64,000 nucleotides of DNA from JAOEGB01 sp041262585 (GTDB lineage Bacteria; Actinomycetota; Actinomycetes; Streptosporangiales; Streptosporangiaceae): the NCBI RefSeq assembly GCF_041262585.1, contig NZ_JBGCBZ010000011.1, forward strand, positions 1 through 64,000, written 5' to 3'. The translations under genes and the position numbers were made by a program. This document shows positions 28,688-36,745 of the stretch, in pieces. Positions within the stretch are counted from its first letter, which is position 1. Every line of letters starts with the position of its first letter. The notes under the pieces are model-generated. The model worked only from the letters and a program-made list of their open reading frames with translations. It was not told the DNA's origin and searched no databases.

Positions 28688-28730
28688 TCCCCTCGGCCAG
28701 GAAAAATCGGGATAAAGCACAATCGACGGC

Positions 28731-30185
28731 ATGACCGTCGCCGTCCCCCTGCGCCCCGGGTCGCCGGAATACGCCCACGCCATGAGGTACGCCTGGCGGG
28801 TCTGCTCGGTCACCGGGCTCGGCCTCGTGCTGATCGGCATCAGCTCCAGCACGCTCAACGTCGCGCTTCCCGAGGTCGTGCGGCACTTCCACGCCGGGCC
28901 GCTCGCGTCGAGCTGGATCCTGCTGTCGAACCTGCTGGTCAGCACGGCGACGCTGGTCTTCTTCGGCAGGGTCGCCGACCTGCTGGGCAGGCGGGAGATC
29001 TATCTCCTCGGGTTCGCCATCTTCACGGCGGCGTCGCTGCTCGCCGGGATCGCGCCCAACGTGGGTCTCCTCATCGTGATGCGGGCGGTCCAGGGCCTGG
29101 GAGCGGCGATGATCCTCGCCAACGGCACCGTCATCATCACCGCCGCGTTCCCGCCCGACCGGCTGAGCCAGGGGATGGGCGTCTACATGGCGACGCTGTC
29201 GGTGGCCCAGCTCGCGGGACCGACCCTCGGCGGCCTGATCGCGGGCGCGCTCGGCTGGCGCTGGATCTTCTGGATCAACGTGCCCGCCGGGCTGGTCGCG
29301 CTGGTCTGGGGCGCCTTTACGCTCCGGAAGGTGCCCAAGGGCCCCCGCGAGCCCGTGGACGCGCTCGGCAACCTCATCGTCTTCGTCGTGCTCTCGGCGG
29401 CGCTGATCGCGATCAGCCAGAGCGATCCGCTTCCCGGGCTGCTCGCCGTCGCGCTCGTTCCCGTGCTGGTGCTCGTGGAGCGGAGGGCCCGCCATCCCGT
29501 GTTGAACCTCACGCTGTTCGGCGGCCGGATGCTGATCTTCGCCAACCTCGCGTCGTTCTGCAACGCCCTGGCCCGGTCGTCGCTGATCCTGCTCGTGGGG
29601 CTCTACTTCCAGGCCGCCCGCGGGGTGGACGCCCTGACCGCCGGACTCGGCGTCCTGCCCGTCCCGATCGGGATGACGCTCGCCTCCCCGATCGCCGGCG
29701 CCCTGGGCCGCCGCGTCAGCCCCTACGCGCTGTCGGTCGGCGGGTGCGTGGCCACCGCCACGGGGCTGCTGGTGCTCGGGCTCTCGCCCGGCGCCGCCAC
29801 GCCGTACTGGGTGATCGGGCTGGGGCTGTTCGTCGCCGGATGCGGCAGCGGAGCCTTCCTCACGGGCAACACCACCCAGGTCATGAGCGCGCTGCCGCCC
29901 GGGAGCCTCGGAGTCGTGAACGGCTTCCGCATCATGATCATGAATATCGGGATCGTGCTGAGCGTGGCGACGACGCTGACCGTGCTGACCAGCTCCGTGA
30001 CGCCCGAGCTGCGCGGCCAGGTCTACGCCGGCACGCTCTCGCGGGTGTCCCCCGTGGCTCTTCAGGAGCTGATGAGCGGATTCCAGCGCACCTACGTGGC
30101 GCTGTTCGGCGTCGCGGTGCTCGGGGCCCTCTGCGCGGCCATGGCCTCGACACCGGACATCAGCAGGTCGAGTCCGAAGGCGTAG
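28731..30185 (+). CDS. MFS transporter, DHA2-type drug exporter-like
   Basis: 484 residues with about 14 predicted helices. Family motifs: GRVADLLGRREIYLLG (motif A) and QLAGPTLGGLIAGALGWRWIFWINVPAG (motif C). Proton-driven efflux of drugs or metabolites is the family role; substrate unknown. Its last 94 bp overlap, tail to tail, the 3' end of the TetR gene on the other strand, so the exporter and repressor are close neighbours, although the TetR more obviously controls the second exporter at 30900. Confidence 0.88.
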   Translation: MTVAVPLRPGSPEYAHAMRYAWRVCSVTGLGLVLIGISSSTLNVALPEVVRHFHAGPLASSWILLSNLLVSTATLVFFGRVADLLGRREIYLLGFAIFTAASLLAGIAPNVGLLIVMRAVQGLGAAMILANGTVIITAAFPPDRLSQGMGVYMATLSVAQLAGPTLGGLIAGALGWRWIFWINVPAGLVALVWGAFTLRKVPKGPREPVDALGNLIVFVVLSAALIAISQSDPLPGLLAVALVPVLVLVERRARHPVLNLTLFGGRMLIFANLASFCNALARSSLILLVGLYFQAARGVDALTAGLGVLPVPIGMTLASPIAGALGRRVSPYALSVGGCVATATGLLVLGLSPGAATPYWVIGLGLFVAGCGSGAFLTGNTTQVMSALPPGSLGVVNGFRIMIMNIGIVLSVATTLTVLTSSVTPELRGQVYAGTLSRVSPVALQELMSGFQRTYVALFGVAVLGALCAAMASTPDISRSSPKA

Positions 30186-30790
30186 TAGCGCTCGACGTCG
30201 GGCTCGGGCTCGAAGGTCTTGGCGAAATCCACCATGCGCGGGAACCGGTCGGCGGGCAGCGACTCCAGCGCCAGCCGCTTCTGGCGCCGCCACTCGGCCG
30301 CCTCGCTCTCGCTCATGCGCACCGGACAGCCGGGCTGGCCGTCCACAAGCGCGATGGCCCCCTGGAGCAGGTGGGACGAGATGAAATAGCCCTCCTCCAG
30401 GGTGAATCCCGCCTGGGAAAGCAGGTCGAGGGCCACCTCGGTGGCACGGGTGAAGCTCTCCACCCCCTGTTTCTCGATCATGGGGAAGATCGAGGTCAGG
30501 CTGGGATGCCGCCGCAGCACGCGGACCAGCGCCTCGACCATCGCCCGGAGCCGGGCGTTCCAGGGTGCGGCGGGGTCGAACTCCGGCGTGACCACCTCGG
30601 CCAGCACCTGGTCGGCGACGCCCTGGAGCAGCAGGTCCTTGTTCTTGAAATGCCAGTAGAGGGCCATCGGCGTCACGCCCAGCTCCTGAGCCAGCCGCCT
30701 GATGGTGACCGCCTCGACCCCATCCGCGTCGGCCAGCCCGACGGCCTTGTCCACCACGGCCTGGCGGGTCAGCTTCTCCGCGGCTCCCAT
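30092..30790 (-). CDS. TetR-family regulator with TetR_C domain
   Basis: 232 residues. N-terminal helix-turn-helix: KLTRQAVVDKAVGLADADGVEAVTIRRLAQELGVTPMALYWHFKNKDLLLQGV; C-terminal domain of the tetracycline-repressor type. The ATG at 30790 has GGGAG six bases upstream; an ATG two codons earlier touches that site and is less likely. It is divergent from the MFS exporter at 30900, and the 109-bp gap holds repeated GTACATGTAC palindromes. Classic repressor-exporter pair; ligand unknown. Confidence 0.9.
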   Translation of the reverse strand: MGAAEKLTRQAVVDKAVGLADADGVEAVTIRRLAQELGVTPMALYWHFKNKDLLLQGVADQVLAEVVTPEFDPAAPWNARLRAMVEALVRVLRRHPSLTSIFPMIEKQGVESFTRATEVALDLLSQAGFTLEEGYFISSHLLQGAIALVDGQPGCPVRMSESEAAEWRRQKRLALESLPADRFPRMVDFAKTFEPEPDVERYYAFGLDLLMSGVEAMAAQRAPSTATPNSAT

Positions 30791-30818
30791 GGCCATCTCC
30801 CTCGTTTCCGTGCGGCGC

Positions 30819-30887
30819 TTGACAACTATACGCCGTACAAGGTCTCCTATGCATTGTACATGTACGCCGTACATGTACTCCGTACAA
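30819..30887. promoter_or_regulatory. TetR/MFS divergent promoter with operator
   Basis: TTGACA (30819-30824) is a likely -35 toward the exporter. From 30854 to 30887 lie two GTACATGTAC palindromes separated by GCC, flanked by TTGTACA and GTACAA, making a larger inverted repeat. CGCCGTACAA at 30831-30840 is a further half-site copy. This is the expected place and form of the TetR operator. Confidence 0.65.
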
Positions 30888-30899
30888 GAAGGAGGACCC

Positions 30900-32348
30900 A
30901 TGACCGGAAGATGGTGGGCGCTCGTCGCGGTGGCGCTCGCGACCTTCATGACCTATCTGGACAACAACGTGGTCAACGTGGCGCTGCCGACGATCCAGCG
31001 GGACCTCGGGCTCACGATCTCGGGCCTGGAATGGATCGTGAGCGCCTACATCCTGGTGTTCGCCGGGCTGCTGCTCGTGGGCGGGCGGCTGGCCGACGTC
31101 TTCGGCCTGCGGACGGTGTTCTTCACCGGGCTCGGGATCTTCACCCTGGCGTCGGTCGCCGCCGGACTGGCCGGCGGTCAGGAGATGCTGATCGCCGCGC
31201 GGGCCGTACAGGGAGTGGGGGCCGCGCTGCTCACGCCCACGTCACTGGCCCTGCTGACGAAGATCTTTCCCGACCCGCGCGAGCGGGGGACGGCGGTCGG
31301 CATCTGGAGCGCCGTGGGAGCGCTCGCCCTCGCCATCGGCCCCCTCACTGGCGGCGTCCTCAGCGAGAACGCCGACTGGGGCTGGATCTTCCTGATCAAC
31401 GCGCCCATCGGCGCCGTCACGGCGGTGATCGGGTTCCGGTCGATCCGCGCCCAGGGCGCACATGCGGCAAAGGCCGCGCGCGCCCGTCTCGACCTGCCCG
31501 GCCTCGTGACCTCGGCGCTGGCGCTGCTCGCGCTGACCTACGCCCTGATCGAGGGCGAGTCGCGCGGCTGGTCGTCGGCCCCCATCCTGGGCTCGTTCGC
31601 GCTCGCGGCCGTCGCCGCCGTCGCCTTCCTGATCATCGAGTCCCGTACGGCACAGCCGATGATCGACCTCACCCTCTTCAGGGAGCGGATCTTCAGCGGG
31701 GGCCTGCTCTCCATGGGGCTGTGGGCGTTCGGCGTGTTCGGCATCTATTTCTTCACCGCGCTCTTCCTGCAGAGCGCGCTCGGCTTCACCCCCACCCAGG
31801 CCGGCGCCGGGTTCGTACCGATGGCCCTGCTCATGGCCATGATCGCCATCGTGTCGCCACGTATCGCCGCGCGGTTCGGCAGCGCCCGGACGGTCGCGGC
31901 CGGGCTCGGCCTGATGGCCATCGCCGTCGGCGGCCTGTCGAGCGTGGGCGAGGGCGACGGCTACACCGATCTGCTTCCGTGGTTCCTGCTGTACGGCGCG
32001 GGCGCCGGGCTGCTGGTCCCCCTCACCAACCTCGTGCTCAGCGCGATGCCGTCGGCCAGAGCCGGTGTGGCGTCCGGTGTGCTCAACGTCTCGCGGGAGG
32101 TCTTCGGGCTGCTCGGCATCACGATCCTCGGCGCGATCCTCAACTCCCGCGAGAGCGTCGTCACGGGGGCTCCGCTGCACAGGTTCCTGGAGGCCTACCA
32201 GTTCACGCTCCTCGTGGCGGCCGCGATCGTCCTGGTCGGCGTCCCGGTCAGCCTCTACGCACTCCGGCAGGCCCGTACGGCGGCACCCTCAGTGGAAGGC
32301 CAAGCGGAGGCTCCGATGGCCCCGGCCGTCTCGGAGTCCCTCGCCTGA
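30900..32348 (+). CDS. MFS transporter, DHA2/EmrB-QacA type
   Basis: 482 residues from an ATG with AAGGAGG. 14 predicted helices; MTYLDNNVVNVALPTIQRDLG and GGRLADVFGLRTVFFTG (motif A), IGPLTGGVLSENADWGWIFLINAPIG (motif C). The NNVVNVALPTI start is typical of QacA/EmrB exporters. Controlled in all likelihood by the divergent TetR at 30092-30790. Substrate unknown. Confidence 0.92.
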   Translation: MTGRWWALVAVALATFMTYLDNNVVNVALPTIQRDLGLTISGLEWIVSAYILVFAGLLLVGGRLADVFGLRTVFFTGLGIFTLASVAAGLAGGQEMLIAARAVQGVGAALLTPTSLALLTKIFPDPRERGTAVGIWSAVGALALAIGPLTGGVLSENADWGWIFLINAPIGAVTAVIGFRSIRAQGAHAAKAARARLDLPGLVTSALALLALTYALIEGESRGWSSAPILGSFALAAVAAVAFLIIESRTAQPMIDLTLFRERIFSGGLLSMGLWAFGVFGIYFFTALFLQSALGFTPTQAGAGFVPMALLMAMIAIVSPRIAARFGSARTVAAGLGLMAIAVGGLSSVGEGDGYTDLLPWFLLYGAGAGLLVPLTNLVLSAMPSARAGVASGVLNVSREVFGLLGITILGAILNSRESVVTGAPLHRFLEAYQFTLLVAAAIVLVGVPVSLYALRQARTAAPSVEGQAEAPMAPAVSESLA

Positions 32349-32407
32349 CGGGCGGACGACGGCGGGCGGACGACGAGGCATCAGGCGGGCTCGGCCAGAA
32401 TGAACAC

Positions 32408-32848
32408 GTGCCGCCACGCAGACTCGACCCGGGGAAGGTCCGGGAGGCGCTCGACGCCCAGCTTCTCGACCTGGGGCAGCCGCCCTTCGAAGGCCCCGAC
32501 GGCGCCGTCGGCGACGCGGGCGCGCGGGCGGTGCTCGGGGCCTACGACGCCGGCCTGACCCCGGTCAGGGACGCCGCACGCTTCGCCGTACGGCACCTGC
32601 TCGAAGAACTGGCCGCGCGGGCGCCCGGGCGGACGGTGGAGGTCCGGGTCCCGCCCTATGCGGCGGTGCAGTGCGTGGAGGGCCCCCGGCACACCCGGGG
32701 AACCCCTCCCAACGTCATCGAAACGGACCCGCGCACCTGGCTGGAGCTGGCCACCGGGCGGCTCGAGTGGTCGGATGCCATGGCGGCGGGCAGGATCTCC
32801 GCCAGCGGCGCGCGGGCCGACCTGTCCGGCTACCTGCCCCTGCTGTAA
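32408..32848 (+). CDS. sterol-carrier-family-like small protein
   Basis: 146 residues from a GTG (VPPRRLDPGKVREALDAQL). The C-terminal half VRVPPYAAVQCVEGPRHTRGTPPNVIETDPRTWLELATGRLEWSDAM...GRISASGARADLSGYLPLL matches the SCP2-like protein that I recall lying beside purF in actinomycetes. Function unknown; family proteins bind lipids. Convergent with the DUF4190-type gene, which separates it from purF. Confidence 0.8.
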   Translation: MPPRRLDPGKVREALDAQLLDLGQPPFEGPDGAVGDAGARAVLGAYDAGLTPVRDAARFAVRHLLEELAARAPGRTVEVRVPPYAAVQCVEGPRHTRGTPPNVIETDPRTWLELATGRLEWSDAMAAGRISASGARADLSGYLPLL

Positions 32849-32860
32849 GCGGATCAGCCG

Positions 32861-33526
32861 TCAGGGTGCGCCGCCGAGCTTGTTCTCGACGCACCGCTGC
32901 GCCGCCTCCTGGCTGGGATAGAGCGCGGGGTCGAAGCACTCCCCGAGGTTCTTGCTCTGGTACCAGTAGTAGAGCAACACCCCGAAGATCACGGCGAGGA
33001 CCAGCGTGACCACGCTCAGGACCAGGCCGATGACCGCCCGTCTCTTGTTGGAGTTCTTGGCGATCGCGACGATCCCCACGATCACGCCGGCGACCGCGAC
33101 CAGCGTTCCGACGCCGCAGACGAGCAGCAGGACGAGGCTCGCGATTCCGAGCACCAGCGCCGCCGTGCCGAGCCCGCCGGCGCCCGGCGGAGGCCCCTGA
33201 GGCTGCCACGGCCCGCCCCACGGCGGCCCGGGAGGCCCGCCGGGCCCGGGCGGGGGCGGAGGCAGCGGCCCGCCGTACGGCCCTTGGCCCCCGTAGGGCC
33301 CCTGACCGCCATAAGGGCCCTGACCACCGGGACCCTGGCCGCCGTAAGGGCCTTCAGCGGGACCCTGGCCCGGCTCCTCACCCCGGCTCGGCTCCTGACC
33401 GGGTTCCCGCCCCCGGCCCCCTGGAGGCTGGTTCCCGCGGTCCTCGCCGGGCTCCTCCCGGGAGGTCATCGGGAAGATCGACCTCTGCTCGGGGTCGTCA
33501 GATGTCGCCACGGTCGTACTCCCCAT
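32861..33526 (-). CDS. DUF4190-type membrane protein with Gly-Pro-Tyr-rich N-terminus
   Basis: About 221 residues from the ATG at 33526; an ATG at 33469 is an alternative. The N-terminal half is disordered and carries tandem GQGPYGG units and a proline/glycine stretch. Two membrane helices follow (AALVLGIASLVLLLVCGVGTLVAVAGVIVGIVAI region and a third near VIGLVLSVVTLVLAVIFGVLLYYW), then a short extracellular tail with two Cys (ECFDPALY...QRCVENKLGG) that could form a disulfide. No known function. Confidence 0.75.
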   Translation of the reverse strand: MGSTTVATSDDPEQRSIFPMTSREEPGEDRGNQPPGGRGREPGQEPSRGEEPGQGPAEGPYGGQGPGGQGPYGGQGPYGGQGPYGGPLPPPPPGPGGPPGPPWGGPWQPQGPPPGAGGLGTAALVLGIASLVLLLVCGVGTLVAVAGVIVGIVAIAKNSNKRRAVIGLVLSVVTLVLAVIFGVLLYYWYQSKNLGECFDPALYPSQEAAQRCVENKLGGAP

Positions 33527-33677
33527 CTGAAACTGGGCCCGTACCTGAATTTGGGCATGCCGGAAGGCCCAGACTCTCCCGGAAACCGGGGGCGGACCAG
33601 GCGTGACACGGCAAAGCACGGTCGATCGTTTGCCGCGACTTCTCCACCCACGGGTGCGAGCAGCATGAATGCCGAAA

Positions 33678-33683
33678 TAGACT
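33678..33683 (+). promoter_or_regulatory. -10 box just upstream of purF (leaderless start)
   Basis: TAGACT ends 7 bp before the GTG start of purF, the spacing at which transcription would begin on the start codon itself. No Shine-Dalgarno sequence is present between them. Leaderless messages are common in actinomycetes. Confidence 0.45.
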
Positions 33684-33690
33684 CAAGTAC

Positions 33691-35127
33691 GTGTTGAAGG
33701 GCGACGGCCGTCTGGGCCATGACCTCGACCCCCAGGACCGCGCACCGCAAGACGCCTGTGGCGTCTTCGGTGTATGGGCGCCCGGGGAGGACGTTTCCAA
33801 ACTCACCTACTACGGTCTGTACGCGCTGCAGCATCGCGGGCAGGAGTCCGCGGGCATCGCCGTCAGCGAGGGCAGCCGGATTCTGGTCTACAAGGACATG
33901 GGCCTGGTGGCCCAGGTGTTCGATGAGTCCATCCTCGGAACCCTGCGCGGCCACCTAGCCATCGGGCACTGCCGCTACTCCACCACCGGCTCGAGTGTGT
34001 GGGAGAACGCGCAGCCCACGCTGAGCTCCACCGAGGTCGGCGGTCTCGCGCTGGCCCACAACGGCAACCTGATCAACACCACCGAGCTGTCCGAACGGCT
34101 CGCACCGGGCACGATCAAGGCGACCACCGACACCGAGGTGCTGACGGCCCTGCTCGCGCAGGACGGCTCCCGCCCGGTCGAGGACGCGGCGGCCGAGCTG
34201 CTCCCCGAGGTCAAGGGCGCCTACTCCCTGGTGTGGATGAACGAGACCACGCTGTTCGCCGCCCGCGACCCGCAGGGAATCCGTCCCCTGGTGCTCGGCC
34301 GGCTGGAGCGCGGCTGGGTCGTCGCGTCGGAGACTGCGGCGCTCGACATCGTCGGCGCGTCCTTCATCCGCGAGATCGAGCCCGGCGAGCTCCTGACCAT
34401 TGACGAGCGCGGGCTGCGGTCCCGCCGGTTCGCGGTCCCCGAGCCCAAGGGCTGTCTGTTCGAGTACGTCTACCTGGCCCGCCCGGACACCACGATCGCC
34501 GGGCGCGGTGTGCAGTCCACGCGCGTCGAGGTCGGCCGCGTGCTGGCCCGCGAGCACCCGGTGGACGCGGACCTCGTCATCCCCACGCCCGAGTCCGGCA
34601 CGCCGGCCGCCATCGGCTACGCCGAGCAGAGCGGCATCCCGTACGGCCAGGGCCTGGTGAAGAACTCCTACGTCGGCCGCACGTTCATCCAGCCGTCGCA
34701 GACCATCCGGCAGCTCGGCATCCGGCTGAAGCTGAACCCGCTCCGCGAGGTCATCGAGGGCAAGCGCCTCGTCGTCGTGGACGACTCGATCGTGCGCGGC
34801 AACACCCAGCGCGCGATCGTGAAGATGCTCCGCGAGGCGGGCGCCACCGAGGTGCACGTCCGGATCTCGTCGCCGCCGGTCGCCTGGCCGTGCTTCTACG
34901 GCATCGACTTCGCGACCAGGGCCGAGCTGATCGCCGGATCCCTGTCGGTGGAGGAGATCCGCGGCTCGCTCGGCGCCGACTCCCTCGGCTACATCTCCCT
35001 CGATGGGCTGACCCGGGCCACGACGATCCAGGCCGACCGGCTCTGCCGGGCCTGCTTCGACGGCCAGTACCCGATCGCGATCGACCAGGACAGGGTCGGC
35101 AAGTACGTCCTGGAGGCCCAGCGATGA
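33691..35127 (+). CDS. purF: amidophosphoribosyltransferase
   Basis: 478 residues. First committed step of purine synthesis: PRPP plus glutamine to phosphoribosylamine. A 22-residue propeptide precedes the catalytic Cys23 (DACGVFGVW), as in self-processed Fe-S PurF enzymes; Cys residues near the C-terminus (WPCFYGI, LCRACFDG) fit the 4Fe-4S ligands. PRPP loop: VVVDDSIVRGNTQ. The stop overlaps the purM ATG by 4 nt. Confidence 0.97.
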   Translation: MLKGDGRLGHDLDPQDRAPQDACGVFGVWAPGEDVSKLTYYGLYALQHRGQESAGIAVSEGSRILVYKDMGLVAQVFDESILGTLRGHLAIGHCRYSTTGSSVWENAQPTLSSTEVGGLALAHNGNLINTTELSERLAPGTIKATTDTEVLTALLAQDGSRPVEDAAAELLPEVKGAYSLVWMNETTLFAARDPQGIRPLVLGRLERGWVVASETAALDIVGASFIREIEPGELLTIDERGLRSRRFAVPEPKGCLFEYVYLARPDTTIAGRGVQSTRVEVGRVLAREHPVDADLVIPTPESGTPAAIGYAEQSGIPYGQGLVKNSYVGRTFIQPSQTIRQLGIRLKLNPLREVIEGKRLVVVDDSIVRGNTQRAIVKMLREAGATEVHVRISSPPVAWPCFYGIDFATRAELIAGSLSVEEIRGSLGADSLGYISLDGLTRATTIQADRLCRACFDGQYPIAIDQDRVGKYVLEAQR

Positions 35128-36149
35128 CGAGTTACGCGGCCGCCGGCGTCGACATCGAGGCCGGTGATCGCGCCGTCGAGCTGATGAAGTCGCGCGTGGC
35201 GCGCTCGCGGCGGCCCGAGGTCGTCGACGACGCCAGCGGCTTCGCCGGGCTCTTCGACGCGTCGGCGTTCCTCCGCTACCGCCGCCCGCTGCTCGCCACC
35301 TCGACCGACGGCGTCGGCACCAAGGTCATGCTGGCCCAGCGGCTCGGGAAGCACGACACGATCGGCATCGACCTCGTCGGCATGGTCGTCGACGACCTCG
35401 TGGTCTGCGGGGCCGAGCCGCTGTTCATGACCGACTACATCGCCTGCGGCAAGGTGGTGCCCGAGCGCATCGCCGACATCGTGGGCGGCGTGGCCGAGGG
35501 CTGCCGTCTGGCGGGCTGCGCGCTCGTCGGCGGCGAGACCGCCGAGCACCCCGGCGCGATGGGCCCCGACGAGTACGACCTGGCCGGCGCCGGCACGGGC
35601 GTCGTCGAGGCCGACGAACTGCTGGGCCCCGACCGGGTGAGGCCGGGCGACGTCGTGCTCGGACTGGCGTCGAGCGGCATCCACTCGAACGGATACTCCC
35701 TGGTCAGGCACATCCTCAAGACCGCCGGGCTGGATCTCGGCCAGAAGCTGCCCGAGCTGTCCGGGACCCTGGGCGAGGAGCTGCTGGAGCCCACCCGCGT
35801 CTACTCCCTCGACTGTCTCGCGCTCATCCGCGAGACGGAGGTGCACGCGCTGGCCCACATCACCGGCGGCGGCCTGGCCGCCAACCTGGCGCGATCCCTT
35901 CCCGGCACGGTCGACGCCGTGCTGGACCGGGGCTCGTGGACGCCTCATCCGATCTTCGAGGTCCTGGCCGGCCACGGCCGCGTGCCGCAGGCCGAAATGG
36001 ACAGGACCTTCAACCTGGGCGTGGGCATGTGCGCCATCGTCCCCTCCGAGCAGGCCGACCGGGCGACGGAGCTGCTCGCCGGGCGTGGCGTGCCCTCGTG
36101 GGTCCTCGGCGAGATCGTGCCGGGCGCGGGAGAGGCCCGGTTCCGCTGA
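35124..36149 (+). CDS. purM: phosphoribosylformylglycinamidine cyclo-ligase
   Basis: 341 residues; converts FGAM to AIR with ATP. Signature segments: VDIEAGDRAVELMK, TSTDGVGTKVMLA, GIDLVGMVVDDLVVCGAEPLFMTDYIACGK, GGETAEHPG and LASSGIHSNGYSLVR. Coupled to purF by an ATGA overlap. A hairpin terminator lies 157 bp downstream. Confidence 0.97.
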   Translation: MTSYAAAGVDIEAGDRAVELMKSRVARSRRPEVVDDASGFAGLFDASAFLRYRRPLLATSTDGVGTKVMLAQRLGKHDTIGIDLVGMVVDDLVVCGAEPLFMTDYIACGKVVPERIADIVGGVAEGCRLAGCALVGGETAEHPGAMGPDEYDLAGAGTGVVEADELLGPDRVRPGDVVLGLASSGIHSNGYSLVRHILKTAGLDLGQKLPELSGTLGEELLEPTRVYSLDCLALIRETEVHALAHITGGGLAANLARSLPGTVDAVLDRGSWTPHPIFEVLAGHGRVPQAEMDRTFNLGVGMCAIVPSEQADRATELLAGRGVPSWVLGEIVPGAGEARFR

Positions 36150-36305
36150 TCGGGAAAGCGGCCGATCTCAACGCGGCTTACCCGAGAGCGACGGATCGGC
36201 GACCGGCCTGTCACGGAACCGGCCCGCGGGCGGGCCACGGAGCGGGAATGCCGAAAAACGCCCCGGTGCTCGGGACGCTGAATACGACTCCGGCCACGAT
36301 GACGG

Positions 36306-36336
36306 CACCCGGCGGGAACGGCTACCCCGCCGGGTG
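36306..36336. terminator. hairpin between purM and the DUF3073 gene
   Basis: An 11-bp perfect stem (36306-36316 with 36326-36336, arm CACCCGGCGGG) and a 9-nt loop, followed on the plus strand by TCTC. It lies between two convergent genes, close to the DUF3073 stop at 36361, and could terminate both. The rest of 36150-36360 shows nothing else. Confidence 0.7.
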
Positions 36337-36360
36337 TCTCACCTGGCACTCAGGAACAGT

Positions 36361-36594
36361 TCAACGGCGCCCGGAGCGACCGTTGTCGTCATCGTCCTCG
36401 TCGTCGACGGCCGCGTAATCGGCATAGCGATCAGCCAGCTCGTCGTAAGGGTCATGCTCGTCACTGTGGCCGGAATCGTCCTCGTCCACGACTCCGAGCT
36501 CCGCGCGCAGGCGCTCAAGATCCGTTCCGCCGCTGTTGTACTTCAGCTGGCGGGCGACCTTGACCTGCTTGGCCTTGGCTCGGCCGCGCCCCAT
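36361..36594 (-). CDS. DUF3073 family protein
   Basis: 77 residues: a basic N-terminus MGRGRAKAKQVKVARQLKY, then an acidic tail rich in Asp/Glu ending NGRSGRR. This bipartite composition and the start are diagnostic of DUF3073, a short actinobacterial family of unknown role that I recall beside purM and bldC. Full length. Confidence 0.9.
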   Translation of the reverse strand: MGRGRAKAKQVKVARQLKYNSGGTDLERLRAELGVVDEDDSGHSDEHDPYDELADRYADYAAVDDEDDDDNGRSGRR

Positions 36595-36745
36595 TGGCTC
36601 GACCCCCTCATGCGGGGTCGTGCCCGACCCCTCGTCGCTAACGCACCGCGCACTGACGCCACCTGACTTCAGACGTCAGTCTCTCGTTCGCCTATAACCG
36701 TACCTGTTTTGCGCGCTGCTCGGTACGTCGTACGAGCGTCGGCGG

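Noticed and set aside
29930..29950. Further array member (ATGATCATGA) inside the first MFS gene
   Set aside because: It encodes conserved transporter residues (IMIMN) and has neither the GCA flank on the right side nor 53-bp partners.
28584..30887. 767-codon minus-strand open frame opposite the first MFS gene
   Set aside because: Antisense shadow; only the TetR gene at 30092-30790, in another frame, is real there.
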